A stretch of 64,000 nt of DNA from Brachypterus glaber. Taxonomy: Eukaryota > Arthropoda > Insecta > Coleoptera > Kateretidae. A model generated the notes under the pieces. It saw only the letters and a program-made list of their open reading frames with translations, made no database searches and was not told where the DNA came from. Location: the NCBI GenBank assembly GCA_958510825.1, contig OY294047.1:42244006-42308005 (forward strand). Reading direction: 5' to 3'. Of this stretch, positions 46,026 through 56,904 are shown in pieces (within the stretch, counting starts at the first letter, position 1; each line of letters starts with the position of its first letter). A program made the position numbers and the translations under genes.

Positions 46026-46712
46026 TATTCAGATTTTACGTCAAAAGTGAGAAAAAAGTTTTTATACAAGTTTGAGCTAAATTGCTTTTTAAGAAGTCTT
46101 CTCCTGTCTTTTTACAATGCAAGCATAAAAAGCCACATTGAATATGGTCTAATTATCTGGGGGGGCTCGACACTTCTAGATCGTATTTTCATTATTCAAA
46201 AGAAAATTGTCAGAACGCTCTGTGGTGCAAAACACAGAAGTCACTGTAAACAATTATTTATAGATAACAAAATAATGACGGTTTATTCACTGTACTTATA
46301 CAATTTGATACTTTTTGTTCACCAAAATAAGGAAAAATTTGTGGCAAATAGGGATCTAAACTCTATTAACACTAGGCAACCTCATGCTCTTAGCATACCT
46401 AGGCATAAAACGGCCGGATTTGAAAAGGGACCCAGGTATCTAGGAATCAAAACCTACAATAAGTTACCTCGTTCTTTTACTGATCTGGGCCCTCGGAAAT
46501 TTAAAGAAAAAATTAAACGTTATTTTTCGAATAACCCGTTTTACACACTTGAAGAATTTTTGAACTGTAATGTATATTCTATTAATGTTTAATGTTAGGT
46601 ACTTATATGTACCAGTGTATAATTTAATAATTTTTAATTGACGTTTGCTGGAATTTTTTTCATGTAAAAACGAAGGAGCAATAAACATATCTTTATCTTT
46701 ATCTTTATCTTT
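46026..46712 (+). pseudogene. Non-LTR RT C-terminal fragment with (TCTTTA)n tail
   Basis: The frame 46047-46592 (about 181 codons) has the post-catalytic segment of CR1/L2/Daphne-like elements: LLLSFYNASIKSHIEYGLII then WGGS, IQKKIVRTLCGAKHRSHCKQ, LFIDNKIMTVYSLYLYNLIL, then GPRYLGIKTYNKLP and PRKFKEKIKRYF. The catalytic RT motifs are missing. Past the stop come about 90 bp of 3' UTR and a tctttatctttatctttatc tail (46690-46712), a typical short-repeat 3' end. The downstream frame is clean over its whole length, so the copy is not very old. Confidence 0.85.
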
Positions 46713-46744
46713 TAAAGGGCATTTTTAGAATATTTATCACTTAA

Positions 46745-47277
46745 TATCTCAGTAACGGTTTAACTTATTAACATGAAATTTTTACTATAAAACCAATAAA
46801 TGTAATCATTTAACTCTTTATTAAAATTAAGTTTTTGACCAGGGGCGTAGATACTGAGTGCAAATGGGAGGCATAGCGTAGTGGCTAGCGCGTATGCATA
46901 GCAAGTCTACTATCGTGAGTTCGATTCTCACTGGCGCCGATTTGCCTTTTTCAGTTAATTAATAATTGAAATTTGGCGAAGGCGATAAGTGAAACGGACA
47001 CTCCCTAGAAACTGGTTCGAAAGTCAGTATAAGCCGGTGGTTCCCTCTACTACTAGCCCACACAAGTCCTGGACTTAGGGGATGCTTAATTAAGTAGAAT
47101 AGTACGAGGTTAAACAAACATGTAATGTAACAAACATGTAATGTAATGTAAATAATTTATATGTAAAACTGTAAGTCCGCCCCTGGTTAAATATTTTATG
47201 TCATAAAATGATAATGTTTATTGGTTGCATACAACAGTAAAAATTTCAAGTCAATAAGTTAAACCGTTCCTGCGTTA
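46745..47277. mobile_element. Palindromic element interrupted by a SINE
   Basis: Left arm 46745-46856 (agtaacggtttaacttatta... to gaccaggggcg) and right arm 47164-47277 (cgcccctggttaaat... to gttaaaccgttcctgcg) are inverted over about 110 bp. The 300 bp between them are a tRNA-derived SINE and do not belong to the fold-back. Confidence 0.8.
46868..47163 (+). mobile_element. tRNA-derived SINE
   Basis: The head (46868-46938) is tRNA-like, with A box tagcgtagtgg (46874-46884) and B box agttcgattct (46918-46928) at normal spacing. An anticodon-loop-like atagcaa with AGC in the anticodon position hints at an alanine-type ancestor. Acceptor pairing is poor, so it is not a functional tRNA gene. The body contains gcgaaggcgataagtgaaac and ccctctactactagccca. 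It ends in a duplicated aaacatgtaatgt tail (about 47113-47152). Pol III transcription and mobilisation by a non-LTR RT are inferred from the class. Confidence 0.8.
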
Positions 47278-47499
47278 TGAAGTGGTCTTAAAAAAATGCC
47301 AAAGCTCTAAATAATTAAAATATGAAAAAAAAACTTGGGTTATATGAAAGTTGAGCTAAAAATCGTTTCCAGACCGGCATGAACCGTTGCCCAACTTTGT
47401 AAGAAACGTCATGAAGCTTTATGACTTTATACTTTAAAATAGTGTGAAGGGATCATATGGAAGTGACTTTATAAAATTGGCAGTTTTCTTTTTGGCTAA

Positions 47500-47556
47500 C
47501 CATATAACTTTTAGATAAGAGAGATCCTCTATCTCTTTTATCTAAAAGTTATATGG
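47500..47556. repeat. Near-perfect 26-bp hairpin
   Basis: Arms 47500-47525 and 47531-47556 pair over 26 bp with one mismatch (G-U in RNA) around a 5-nt loop, cctct. The arm begins ccatataacttttagata. No paralogue was seen in the window. Confidence 0.85.
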
Positions 47557-47559
47557 ATG

Positions 47560-47995
47560 CTCTTCTAGATTAGATCAGCCAAGAGTACAGTAATGATTGA
47601 CATTTTTGAAATTTACTCGTCTCCTGTGGTAATTGGTTTCGGTAAGTAAGTTTCCTTGCAGCGTATGAATCGAGATTTTTGTGATGTTTATCGATAACGA
47701 TATTGTGTCTGCCTTCTCAACCGGACAGTATCACTACTTTAATTTTTCTTCGGTGTCCCTTTTTAGTTTTTCGTTTCTTTTTACTAATCTCCATGAATCT
47801 GAATCTTCCAAAAAATCTTTTTAATCGGACTTTTACTAGAATTCGTCAGTTTTATTTTGTCATATCTATAGACCCACCTACATTGAACAAATTTGCATAC
47901 CAAGGTAATATTTTATCTTTGAGTAAAGAAAGAAATTTTTCTTGAAGATGAGCTTCACGTACTCAATGAGAATGAAAATAAAGAAGTGTAAGTAC
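47560..47995. other. Spacer, nothing firmly identified
   Basis: An 80-codon frame at 47703-47945 has no recognisable domain. Confidence 0.3.
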
Positions 47996-48440
47996 ATTTT
48001 TCTACGACTGCTTCAGAATGTAAGCAAATACACACACTTTTCAAACACAGAATGAATCCCTTCTAGCTCTAGATACGGTATGAATATTCCGTATCAAGTG
48101 TTAGAATGAGCACATGTAGTGCCATCTCTTGTTTATAAAAGTAAAGAAAACTGTAGCAAAATTAGCAAATATATATATATTTTACCATGAAATATTGAAT
48201 AATTTAATGCAATTTAAAGTTTTGCGTTAAAATTATATAAAGTTTATTATTTTTTCTTAATATTTGACCAGTTTTTTAATAATTTAGTTCAAAAAATTAA
48301 AACTGCTCCATCTATTGTTAAATATTTAAACCTGATATCTGTCACAATAATCTGACATAACCTTCAATTTTTGCATTAAAATTTGTAAATGTGTGCTAAA
48401 ATTAAATAAAAATATTTTTTAAGTACTGATTTGATAAAAT
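47996..48440 (+). repeat. Interspersed repeat E, copy 2
   Basis: Second copy of the 445-bp repeat at 40697, same orientation, with small substitutions such as tctagatacggtatgaata. Confidence 0.8.
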
Positions 48441-48537
48441 TATTAAATAACATTCATTGCTTTATTTAAAAATATGTGTTTTGTTGCATTCACAATGTCG
48501 AGTCACAAAAAAACATTGTTTTTAACCTTGTTTAAAG

Positions 48538-48712
48538 CCATACAGTGTTTCATATTTGCAGTCGAAGAAAAAGTATAGTCTACAACACGTATGGAATAGT
48601 CATTCCGCGCTCGCGGGACCGTCATACTCGCCTACCGGCTCGTATGACAAAATTTCCGCTCGCGCGGAATATTGTCTATTTCATACTAGTTATAGAATAT
48701 ACTATTCTTAAA
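48538..48712 (+). repeat. Interspersed repeat C, copy 2
   Basis: Inverted match to 14755-14935, from ccatacagtgtttcatattt through cgcctaccggctcgtatga to agttatagaatatact. It follows repeat E closely. Confidence 0.75.
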
Positions 48713-48982
48713 GAGTCTGATTTATTTGTAAGCTACCTAATTCGTGTTCGGCAAACTACAACAAAATTGTACGACTGAGGTAACTAAGTATATTAAAACT
48801 AGTCCGGGATTATTTTATTAAAAAGTTTTAGTTTTTATCATAAATTTTTAGACGACATACAAGTTATTACTTATAGGAAAATATTTAAAATTGATATTAT
48901 ACATTCCTGAAGTTAATAAGAGTCCTTTAAATATTATGCCTATATAAAAAAGTATCATTATTATTATAAGCGATTGCTTATA

Positions 48983-49959
48983 TACGATGTCCCACGGTAG
49001 ACAAATCACCCAAATTGTAGCGTTATTAACAAAGATATCAAAATGAAATTTTTACAAGTCAATACAGACCAAATTACCTTTAATTTGCCCTAAACAAAAG
49101 TTTTCTACTCTTTTTTGGTTTTGAGCTAGAGCTCCACGCGTGCATTTTTTTTAGCATAACAACCTTTTTAAATGCCAATATTAAACATTATAATTTTTTC
49201 CCTTATTGCATAATAGTTTTTTTTACTAAACACATTAATTTTTCATTAAAATTATTAATTTTAAGAAATTTAAAAAATGTAACTTTCTTTTAGGAATAAC
49301 TTGCTAACGTAAAAAAGTAAATTACCGTGGAATTAAAATTTTCAAATATGACGCTGGAAGGAGTGACCCTTCCTTCCAGCGGTAGCTTTTATTGTTAGAA
49401 TGAAAAATTTAACAAAGCAAGATTTTTGAAAATTTTCATCAAGAAAACAGTCATTTAGAAAACACATTTAGTTGTCCAGGAAAAAGTAATTTTTTATTAT
49501 TTTACAAAATAAATGTCTACATGTTAATTAATTTTTCACTGTGTAAAATAATTAAAATTTACTCCAGCCAAGCTACTTATAAAAGCCAATGTTGTAATAT
49601 TGATGTTTTTCAACAATTTTTATACTAAAACCAATTTTAGTTACTATTTTCCAATGTAATCTAAACGGCCAAATCTCAGGTCAAATCCTGAAAACCAATC
49701 TCCACAAAATTACATGCCTTTATGGGAAAATCTAAGCTTTGCCCAAATCACTCCAGTTTTACACAGCATATAAATATATATATTTTTAATATAGTCATTT
49801 AAAAATGTTGTTATGCTAAAAAAAGATGCACGTGCAGAACTCTAGCTCAAAAACAAAAAAGAGTAAAAATATTTTGTTTAGGACGAATTAAAGGTAATTA
49901 GGTGTCTTTGTTAATAACGCTACAATTGGGGTGATTTGTCTACCGTGGAACACCGTGTA
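48983..49959. mobile_element. Large palindromic element, about 977 bp
   Basis: Ends cccacggtagacaaatcacc and the inverse around ggtgatttgtctaccgtgg. The arms are about 180 bp and include gagctagagctccacg and its counterpart. An interior pair tgacccttccttccagcg/gctggaag is local. TA-rich flanks. No transposase. Confidence 0.9.
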
Positions 49960-50615
49960 TTTTTTATATAAAATTAAATTTTACAAATTATCGTATTGAT
50001 AATTTTATTATTGGCGACTATCTACGATTTTCTTTATTAATTTATTTTTTTATTTTCAGGTAAGATTCTTTTTTATAAACTCATCAGAAGAAAAAAATAG
50101 TGAGTATACTAATTTAAATTAATTCAATTAACTTGTTTTTAATTGTAATTTACTAATATGAAAATGCTCTTCAAGTTCGGTAATTAATTAAGGCTATTAA
50201 GGCTAGCTTTTATCAACTTATTCAGTAACTTAGGACCTGATGGGCCCAAATTGAGTCTTTTCTCTCCTTATTTAAAAACCACTGTCCGGCCCTGGATATA
50301 TCCATAATTGGGCTAAATTCAAAGTTCTCTCCGACTTGCATGCTTTTAAATTCCGATATTGTGTTTTAAAGTAACTGTTTAATTTTCTTAACCAATTTGT
50401 TTGGATCTTTTTGTCATTGGCCATTGTCAATACGTCAGCAGCAGTCCTTAAAGAAAATAAATGACTGCCAATTACATTTGAACAAAAACATGCTAATTAA
50501 TTGCGTCATTTCATTAACTGCCTTCTTTGATTATGCTCTTCACAAATATAATAGAAGAGTAGAATATAACGATAATAAAACAAATAGAACAATAATAGAT
50601 AAATAAAACCAAACG
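49960..50615. other. AT-rich spacer, nothing identified
   Basis: No supported feature was seen. Confidence 0.35.
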
Positions 50616-50905
50616 TAAGAAAGCCCCAGCGCCGCAGGCGAAATTTTTTAAGAATTTTTGATCTATAGTTTAAATGGTCTACTTGGAAAAGGGCCTGCAT
50701 ATTTGCTGGTTTTGGCGCCCTTCATTCTGGGGTACCATCAAACCCAGGCCCCGGGGAAGCTTAAATTAAAAAAATAAGAAAGCCCTAACTCCGCAGGCGA
50801 AAATTTTTACGTATTTGAAAGTCTATAGACCAGATATGGTCCACGAAAAAGGGCCTGCATTTTTGCTTGCTTTGGCGCCCTTTTCGTTCTAAGGGATTAT
50901 AAAAT
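50616..50905. repeat. Two tandem units of about 159 bp
   Basis: Units beginning taagaaagccc at 50616 and 50775 share gccgcaggcgaaa, a tctatag segment, aaaagggcctgcat and tttggcgccctt. The second is slightly shorter. Confidence 0.8.
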
Positions 50906-51383
50906 TTTTAGATTTTCTTATAGGATTTTAGGATTTCGGGGGAAGGACGCCCCCCCCCTGGATACGTCCTTGATAATGCTATTATGCCCACTGGGCATTG
51001 CCCAAGTTACTTTTCTGAAAAATATTTAATAAAAAGAGTAAACTATTAAGTACGAGGCAATAACATATTTTTACAATGTATTTATTAATAAAGATATCTA
51101 GGCGACCATACTACCACAAAATTGCATCACCACAATCTCAAATCACTTGCATTGGGTCAATACTAGAATAGTCAATAACTGACCAATATGAAAGGTAAAT
51201 TGGATACTGTTTTGCCATTCATTACTAATGACTGAATGGGTCTGGTAATTAATTAATTTTAATAAATTAAATTCTATTATTGATTTATTTCTTGTCAGGA
51301 AATTCTTAGTATTTATTTGTGTTTAGGACATTGAACTAAAGGCATTGTGCAGGTGGTGCGATTAAAAGCCTGCCTACCCTAGT
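50906..51383. other. Spacer, nothing identified
   Basis: A run of nine C residues lies near 50951. Otherwise no supported feature. Confidence 0.35.
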
Positions 51384-51845
51384 AACAATTTTTGTCAAGT
51401 CTTGAGCAAATCTCGCTCAAGATTCTTGATCAAGTAACTGCCAGATTTTGACAATTCTGGCGCAAGATACTGTCGACAGATTCTTGCTCAAGAATTGTCA
51501 AAGAATTGCTACAGATACTTCGTCAAGATTCTTGGACAAGTCTTTAGCAAGAATGTAGCAAGCAAAATTGACAAGAAATCGAAAAGCGATCTCTATCATG
51601 ATCAAATCGTACTTGTTAGAGTAGGTGAAGATTCTTGACCAAGAATCTTATCAAATTGCTTGCTACAGACTTGACGAACAGATTTGACAAAGTACTGCTA
51701 AATGCTCTACTTCCAGAATCTTGCTAAACTCTTACCCAAGTCTGGATACAGAATCTTGATTAATTCTCTTGCTCAAGAATTGTTCAATTCTTTACAAAGA
51801 ACTTTGTCAAGTACTCTGGTCAAGAAACTTGTCCAAGATCAATGG
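51384..51845. repeat. CAAG/CTTG motif-dense block
   Basis: About 460 bp dominated by irregularly spaced variants of caagattcttg, cttgctcaagaat and ttgacaag. Many of these are self-complementary. There is no fixed period and no flanking TIR. The density of the palindromic 11-mer class is clearly above background. Confidence 0.7.
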
Positions 51846-52430
51846 CATTAGGCTACAAGATCATTATTAAATAACATACATCTTTAAAGCTTTAGAATAA
51901 AATTTTAGTGTTTCAGGAAAATATAAATAAGTATTAGAAAAGTCTATAATCCAAAACACTAAAAAAATCTAAATTGTTAATAATCAATCATTGATTACTT
52001 ATCAGATAAAAGAGTAAGAGAAAATAAGCTTATTTAAAGCATTGAAAGACTATAAAAGATAAAAATCATTAATAAATCACAACGTTCAGAAACATAAGTC
52101 TAAATGTAGTAATAGTAACTTTTTTCATTGTCTTCCTAACAAACAAAAGCTCTAATTTATTGTTAAGTTGGTAAATGAATACGCTTTGTGGTATACGCAA
52201 CAATTTTTAACTACAATAAAGATGAGTATCTTACTTAGCGTCTCTTAATTGATAGTTATTGGCAAGATGTTTTTTTTCTTGGACCAATCCAGTGCTTTGC
52301 TGCCGGCTATGTACATTCTTAGTACCTATCTGCCAATTTTATACGAAGAAAAAATAATACGTCTGCAGAATGGGATGTTAATAAAATTTTAAAATATTCT
52401 AGATATTTTGATAATTTTTATTTTTATTCA
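51846..52430. other. AT-rich spacer, nothing identified
   Basis: No supported feature was seen. Confidence 0.35.
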
Positions 52431-52524
52431 TGCCACGGAGGAATTCTGTGTCCTTGTGATAAGCACTAAACAATATCTGGGGAGATATCTTTATTTTAAA
52501 TGCTGATTGTGAAATTTTAATCTG

Positions 52525-53340
52525 GCTGCTTATAAACGATTCGCTCCCCGCAGTAATGAGAAGAATCTGCCACATGCGCACTGGTTTGCTTATTTTTGTT
52601 TTGACGGATGTCAAAAGTGGCTTCCATTTAGGCAGTTGTGGTTTTATGAAATAGTTTAATTTGAGTGGGTTTACGGTGCGCATCAGGTCCAAAAAAATGA
52701 ACTATATTTTTGCACTGATTTCTGGTTTTATTACTAAAACTTACTGTCTTGAATATATTTAGGTGCGGAAAATCCAGTTTTTTTGTTAGAATATATAGCA
52801 AAAGATTGTTAAAATACTCACGAATTTCTGTTTGATTTTTTTAATGGGGGCGTTGGTTTACGTTAACAATGGTTTGGTTTGGTATTTTGCTGGTTTGGTG
52901 TTTTTTTTAATGGGAGGCGTTGGTTTACGTTAACAATGGTTTGGTTTGGTAGTTTGCTGGTTTGGTGTTTTTTTTTAATGGGAGGCGTTAGTTTACGTTA
53001 ATAATGGTTTGATTTGGTAGTTTGCTGGTTTGGTGTTTTTTTTAATGGGAGGAATTTTTCAGATACGATATTTCAGAATTTAGAAGGCGCTATATTTTAA
53101 GAATCAAATGTTTATTAATGAATATTTCGCAATTTTTTTACGAAAATACTATTAAAAGCGATTACTTTTAGCCAATTAAAAAAAAACTGTTAGCTCGCAA
53201 AGAAAAAAGTAGATAGTTTTGTAAAATTCTGCAAAAGAATGTTACATAATCTTAAAATAATTTTTGGCATACGTCAAAACAAAAATAAGAAAATCAGTGC
53301 CCTGGATTCTTCTCATTACTGAACTGTGCTTATAAGAATC
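52525..53340. mobile_element. Fold-back element with central minisatellite
   Basis: The left arm (52525-52615, with agtaatgagaagaatctg and ttatttttgttttgacg) is inverted at about 53262-53340 (cgtcaaaacaaaaataag and ggattcttctcattact). A 67-bp tandem array lies in the middle. The minus-strand frame at 52399-52692 overlaps the left arm and has no known domain. Confidence 0.7.
52843..53052 (+). repeat. Minisatellite, about three units of 66-68 bp
   Basis: Units start at 52843, 52909 and 52977 and end at an incomplete fourth at 53044. Each holds aatgggaggcgttggtttac, aatggtttggtttggta and a T run. Unit-to-unit identity is high. Confidence 0.9.
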
Positions 53341-53928
53341 CATCAATTTTATCAGAATCTCTAAATACTTTTGCATTTTGCTAAAATAAGTCGGAATACA
53401 GTCAAATGTTGTAGATGTTTTTCATAATTCAAGAAAAATATACCAAGTAACTCTCTTTTCCATCGATTACTATGTAACAATTTATTAACTTTTACATAAA
53501 TTACATGAGTTTTCTCTATGTTTGTACCACAGATGAAAAATAGGTACGAAGTAACAACAAGACACTGTTTTCCTACCATGTTGATACGTGATATTTAAAA
53601 TTTGATGTGTATCCAATATTGTATATTTTCAATTTTGGTGTATCTTTAGTAGTTGCTTCCCTTTTTTTTTGTCTGCTCATGCCATACCTAACCTATGTCC
53701 GGCACTTCAGGCAAAGTAATTGATACGATAAGCGTCAACGATATGGTACTGTAAGTGGAAGGTTTGCAGAAAAAATGGTGTGGTACTTTGTAGTACTAAT
53801 TTATTACTTACAGTAAATAAATAATTGTGCCAGAAGAAGAAAGTATGTTGAATTAGATACCAGGGTTTCAATATGTGGTTTGGGAAGTATGGGCTAATGA
53901 GACCACAATGTGTGAAACTAATGCATTT
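53341..53928. other. AT-rich spacer, nothing identified
   Basis: No supported feature was seen. Confidence 0.35.
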
Positions 53929-54122
53929 ACAAGAGTTGTAAATGAGCAATTACGCACCTATGGAAAACTTTTCCTAAATGCGTGTTTGCTTTACAACTCG
54001 AGTAATGTACAATACTTTTTTCACGAGCATAAAACAAATATCATAACTAATTAAATACATGTCTGGAAAATTAGATTAAAATAAAAAAAGTAATAATACA
54101 TATGCATAAACATACATATATA

Positions 54123-54514
54123 CAGAGCGATCCAAAAGTCACCCCCCCCCCTCTTAGCTTTTGAACCAATTGAAATATCGACTTCAAATTTGGAACTTTT
54201 AAATAAGACAACTTAAACTATCTTTTAGCATATATTTAATACTTTCAGCACATTTTTTTAAATGGAAAGGTGGGTCGTGTAATACATCATTTTAAAGCTT
54301 ATAAAATTCTCCATTTAACTCCATATTTTTAAATTAAAAAAAAATTGGGTTTAAAATGGGGTTGAAAATGGGTATTAATGTCAAAATTCCTCTAAAAAAA
54401 AAGAAATAATTTTTTAAAAATGTTTAAGTTGTTTTATTTAAAAGTTCCAAATTTGAAGTTGATATCTCAACTGGTTCAAAAGTTAAGAGGGGGGGTGACT
54501 TTTGGACCGCTCTG
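54123..54514. mobile_element. Mariner-like MITE, family A, short copy (392 bp)
   Basis: Same ends as 6191-6902 (cagagcgatccaaaagtcac and gtgacttttggaccgctctg), flanked by TA. Roughly 320 bp of the long copy are missing, including much of the right-hand arm. Confidence 0.9.
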
Positions 54515-54518
54515 TATA

Positions 54519-55251
54519 CAGCCTGTTCCAGAACTCGCGTATCGAAATTTAAGAGGTGATTCTACATCCAAAAATATGAAAAAAAGTTTCTATAAAGGTT
54601 GGTCCGGAAATGAGCCCTAAGGGAGCTACGGCCCTTCGAAGATGACGTATTGAATGGGGAACAAAAAAAAGCACCAATAAAATTTTAATGCTGCAGGGTG
54701 ATTCTTCATTTAAAACTGAGCAAAAAAGTATTATACACCAAAACACCTAAATTTAATATTAAAGGAGTAATAGCCTTTTAAAAAGTAACGTTTTTGGTGG
54801 CACAAAATGTTACTTCCTCTTAATTGCATTTTTTTTTTGATAACGGTTGCTCCTACAGTGTTACACTATATGATATTTTATATGTATTTTTACTCTAGAA
54901 ATCTATATTATTTACAACAAATCCAAAAAACATACACATAAAAAAGTTTGGGGCAAAAATGTTTTAAGCCTCATATATTTTGTCCGTCTGGGCACGCCTC
55001 TGGATAAATTAAAAAAATAAATTAACATAAACTTATTGCCCTTATTAATACTAGTATACATGCAAAAGCTCGCCGCTCTAGCTTAAACGGTACCCGAGTT
55101 ATTAATTAAAAACCTTATTTTTATTACAATTTTAAAGGGCCCTAGAGCCCTTAGGGCTCATTTCCGGACCAACCTTTATAGGAACTTTTTTTATATTTTT
55201 GGATCTAGAATCACCTCTTAAATTTTGGCATGCCAGTTATGGATCACCCTG
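54519..55251. mobile_element. TA-flanked MITE, family D, copy 2 (733 bp)
   Basis: Ends cagcctgttccagaactcgc and the inverse ending ggatcaccctg, flanked by TA. The interior matches 34779-35582 closely over most of its length (tataaaggttggtccggaaa, tcctacagtgttacactata). Confidence 0.9.
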
Positions 55252-55453
55252 TATATGTGTATGTTTATGCATATGTATTATTACTTTTTTATTTTTATCT
55301 AATTTTCCAAACAGGTATTTTATTAGTTATGATATTTGTTTTATGCTCGTAGAAAAAGTATTGTACATTACTAGAATTGTAAAGCATATACGCATTTAGG
55401 AAATGTTTTCCATGGGTGCGTAATTGCTTATTTTCAACTCTTGTTATGTAATA

Positions 55454-55534
55454 TAAAAGTTCCAAATTTAAAGTCGATATCTCAACTGGTTCAAAAGTTA
55501 AAAGGGGGGGGGGGGTGACTTTTGGACCGCACTG
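55454..55534. mobile_element. Mariner-like MITE, family A, right-end fragment
   Basis: Only the terminal 80 bp of the family: tcgatatctcaactggttc, a run of about 13 G, then gtgacttttggaccgcactg and TATA. It lies just outside the outer fold-back arm. Confidence 0.85.
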
Positions 55535-55539
55535 TATAT

Positions 55540-56800
55540 ACATAAATGAAAGATGTAATGTCCTTAGTTCAAAAAAAAAGCTCTATTGTCTCTATCATTA
55601 AGCTTATTGTACTGCACACTATTAATACTAAAAATAAAAGTGTTTTATGACACCTGGACGATGTATTTAAGACGCGACAAATGTGAAATATAATCTAGGG
55701 ACATTGGCCTTTACGTAAAAGAAAAATAAATGAGTTTTACTTTTATGCATAGTGCTTCCGAAACCCACCTGTTGCATTGATGTATATATGCATACAAAAA
55801 ATAAATGACAAGATTTTTAAGACTCTTCTCGTCGAGATATCCATCACAACGGGATGCTAATTACATTTTTATGATTGTCGACAAACATAATTACCATATT
55901 AGATATTTTATGTAATGTGAGCAATGCTGATTAGATTGTTAAGTAAATTTTCTAAAGGGTTTTATATTTTTCTATTCCCACACTGAGAAAATCAAATATC
56001 ATGTGTCCATGAATAGGACACTTTTTTTTAAACGGCTGCCAAAATTGTATTTTTAATCTTTTGTACGCATTTTTTTCAGTTATGTTTGGAAATAAAAGAA
56101 CACAGTCCAAGTGTTAAACCTGAATAATATAAATTTTAACCAAAACTATAAGCATTAAAAAAAAAAACGTAAATTGTCCCATTCATAAACACGGTATGGG
56201 AAAAAAATATAATACTGTCGTCAATTTACCTAAGGAAATTGTTAATAAATTGTCTTACATCTACTCTAGCAACGTGAGGTAATATTTTTACCCCATTCTT
56301 CTAGAAAAGGCAGTTTTTTCACAAAATACTTACATTTTAGGGATTGGGGTGTGTGCTTTTATCCCGCGATCCCATTTAATTGATCTTACGCTCGAAACGG
56401 CTAAAATAATCAGTAACAATGTTAAAATTTTTAAAGCCATAAACTTTTTAGAAATTTCTTCAATTATAATTTTTGATCAAAAATTTTATACTCGCGTTCG
56501 TATTTTTCTTTTAATTTGGGTGGTATATTATTTAAAGTAGCCACTTCTGCTTCTTTTACAATGTCCTCAGAGACAAAGACACTATTCTTTAAAATCCAAT
56601 TTTAATTTGAAAACGACGCCACGCGGTAAAAGAAATGTTGATTTTAAACTATCAAACTTGCAATGTTTTTTTTGTACCGTAGCCGCCTACTGTTTCAGCG
56701 GCCATAATGAAATAAAACATTGTGTGTACATAACAAATCGTTAGTAAAGATTGCATTTTCTTATGATTACAAATGTATTGGATAAAATTTTGTATGGCAC
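55540..56800. other. AT-rich spacer, nothing identified
   Basis: A 63-codon frame at 56349-56540 has no features. No other supported feature. Confidence 0.35.
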
Positions 56801-56804
56801 ACGT

Positions 56805-56901
56805 GGGTAATTAGACATTGTCCACTCAAGAATATTGACCCACTCGGCCTACTGCCGTCGTGGGTCAAACATCCTCACGTGCACAATATCTTACTTTACC
56901 C
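56805..56901. mobile_element. Short fold-back element
   Basis: Outer pair gggtaattagacattgt and acaatatcttactttaccc; inner hairpin gaccca...tgggtc around ctcggcctactgccgtcg. About 97 bp, GC-richer than its flanks. Confidence 0.65.
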
Positions 56902-56904
56902 ACC

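Larger units (their letters stand above)
53929..55444. mobile_element. Outer fold-back element carrying two nested MITEs
   Basis: Arm 53929-54120 (acaagagttgtaaatgagca...) is inverted at 55254-55444 (...ttgcttattttcaactcttgt). Between the arms are only two back-to-back MITEs (54123-54514 and 54519-55251), so the original element was a near-perfect palindrome with a TATATA centre. Confidence 0.85.

Noticed and set aside
46868..46938. A functional tRNA gene
   Set aside because: A and B boxes are good, but the acceptor stem pairs poorly and the sequence continues into a SINE body with a repeated tail.
40697..48440. A complete LTR retrotransposon
   Set aside because: No gag, protease, RT, integrase or primer-binding site was seen between the repeats, and clear TG...CA ends are absent.
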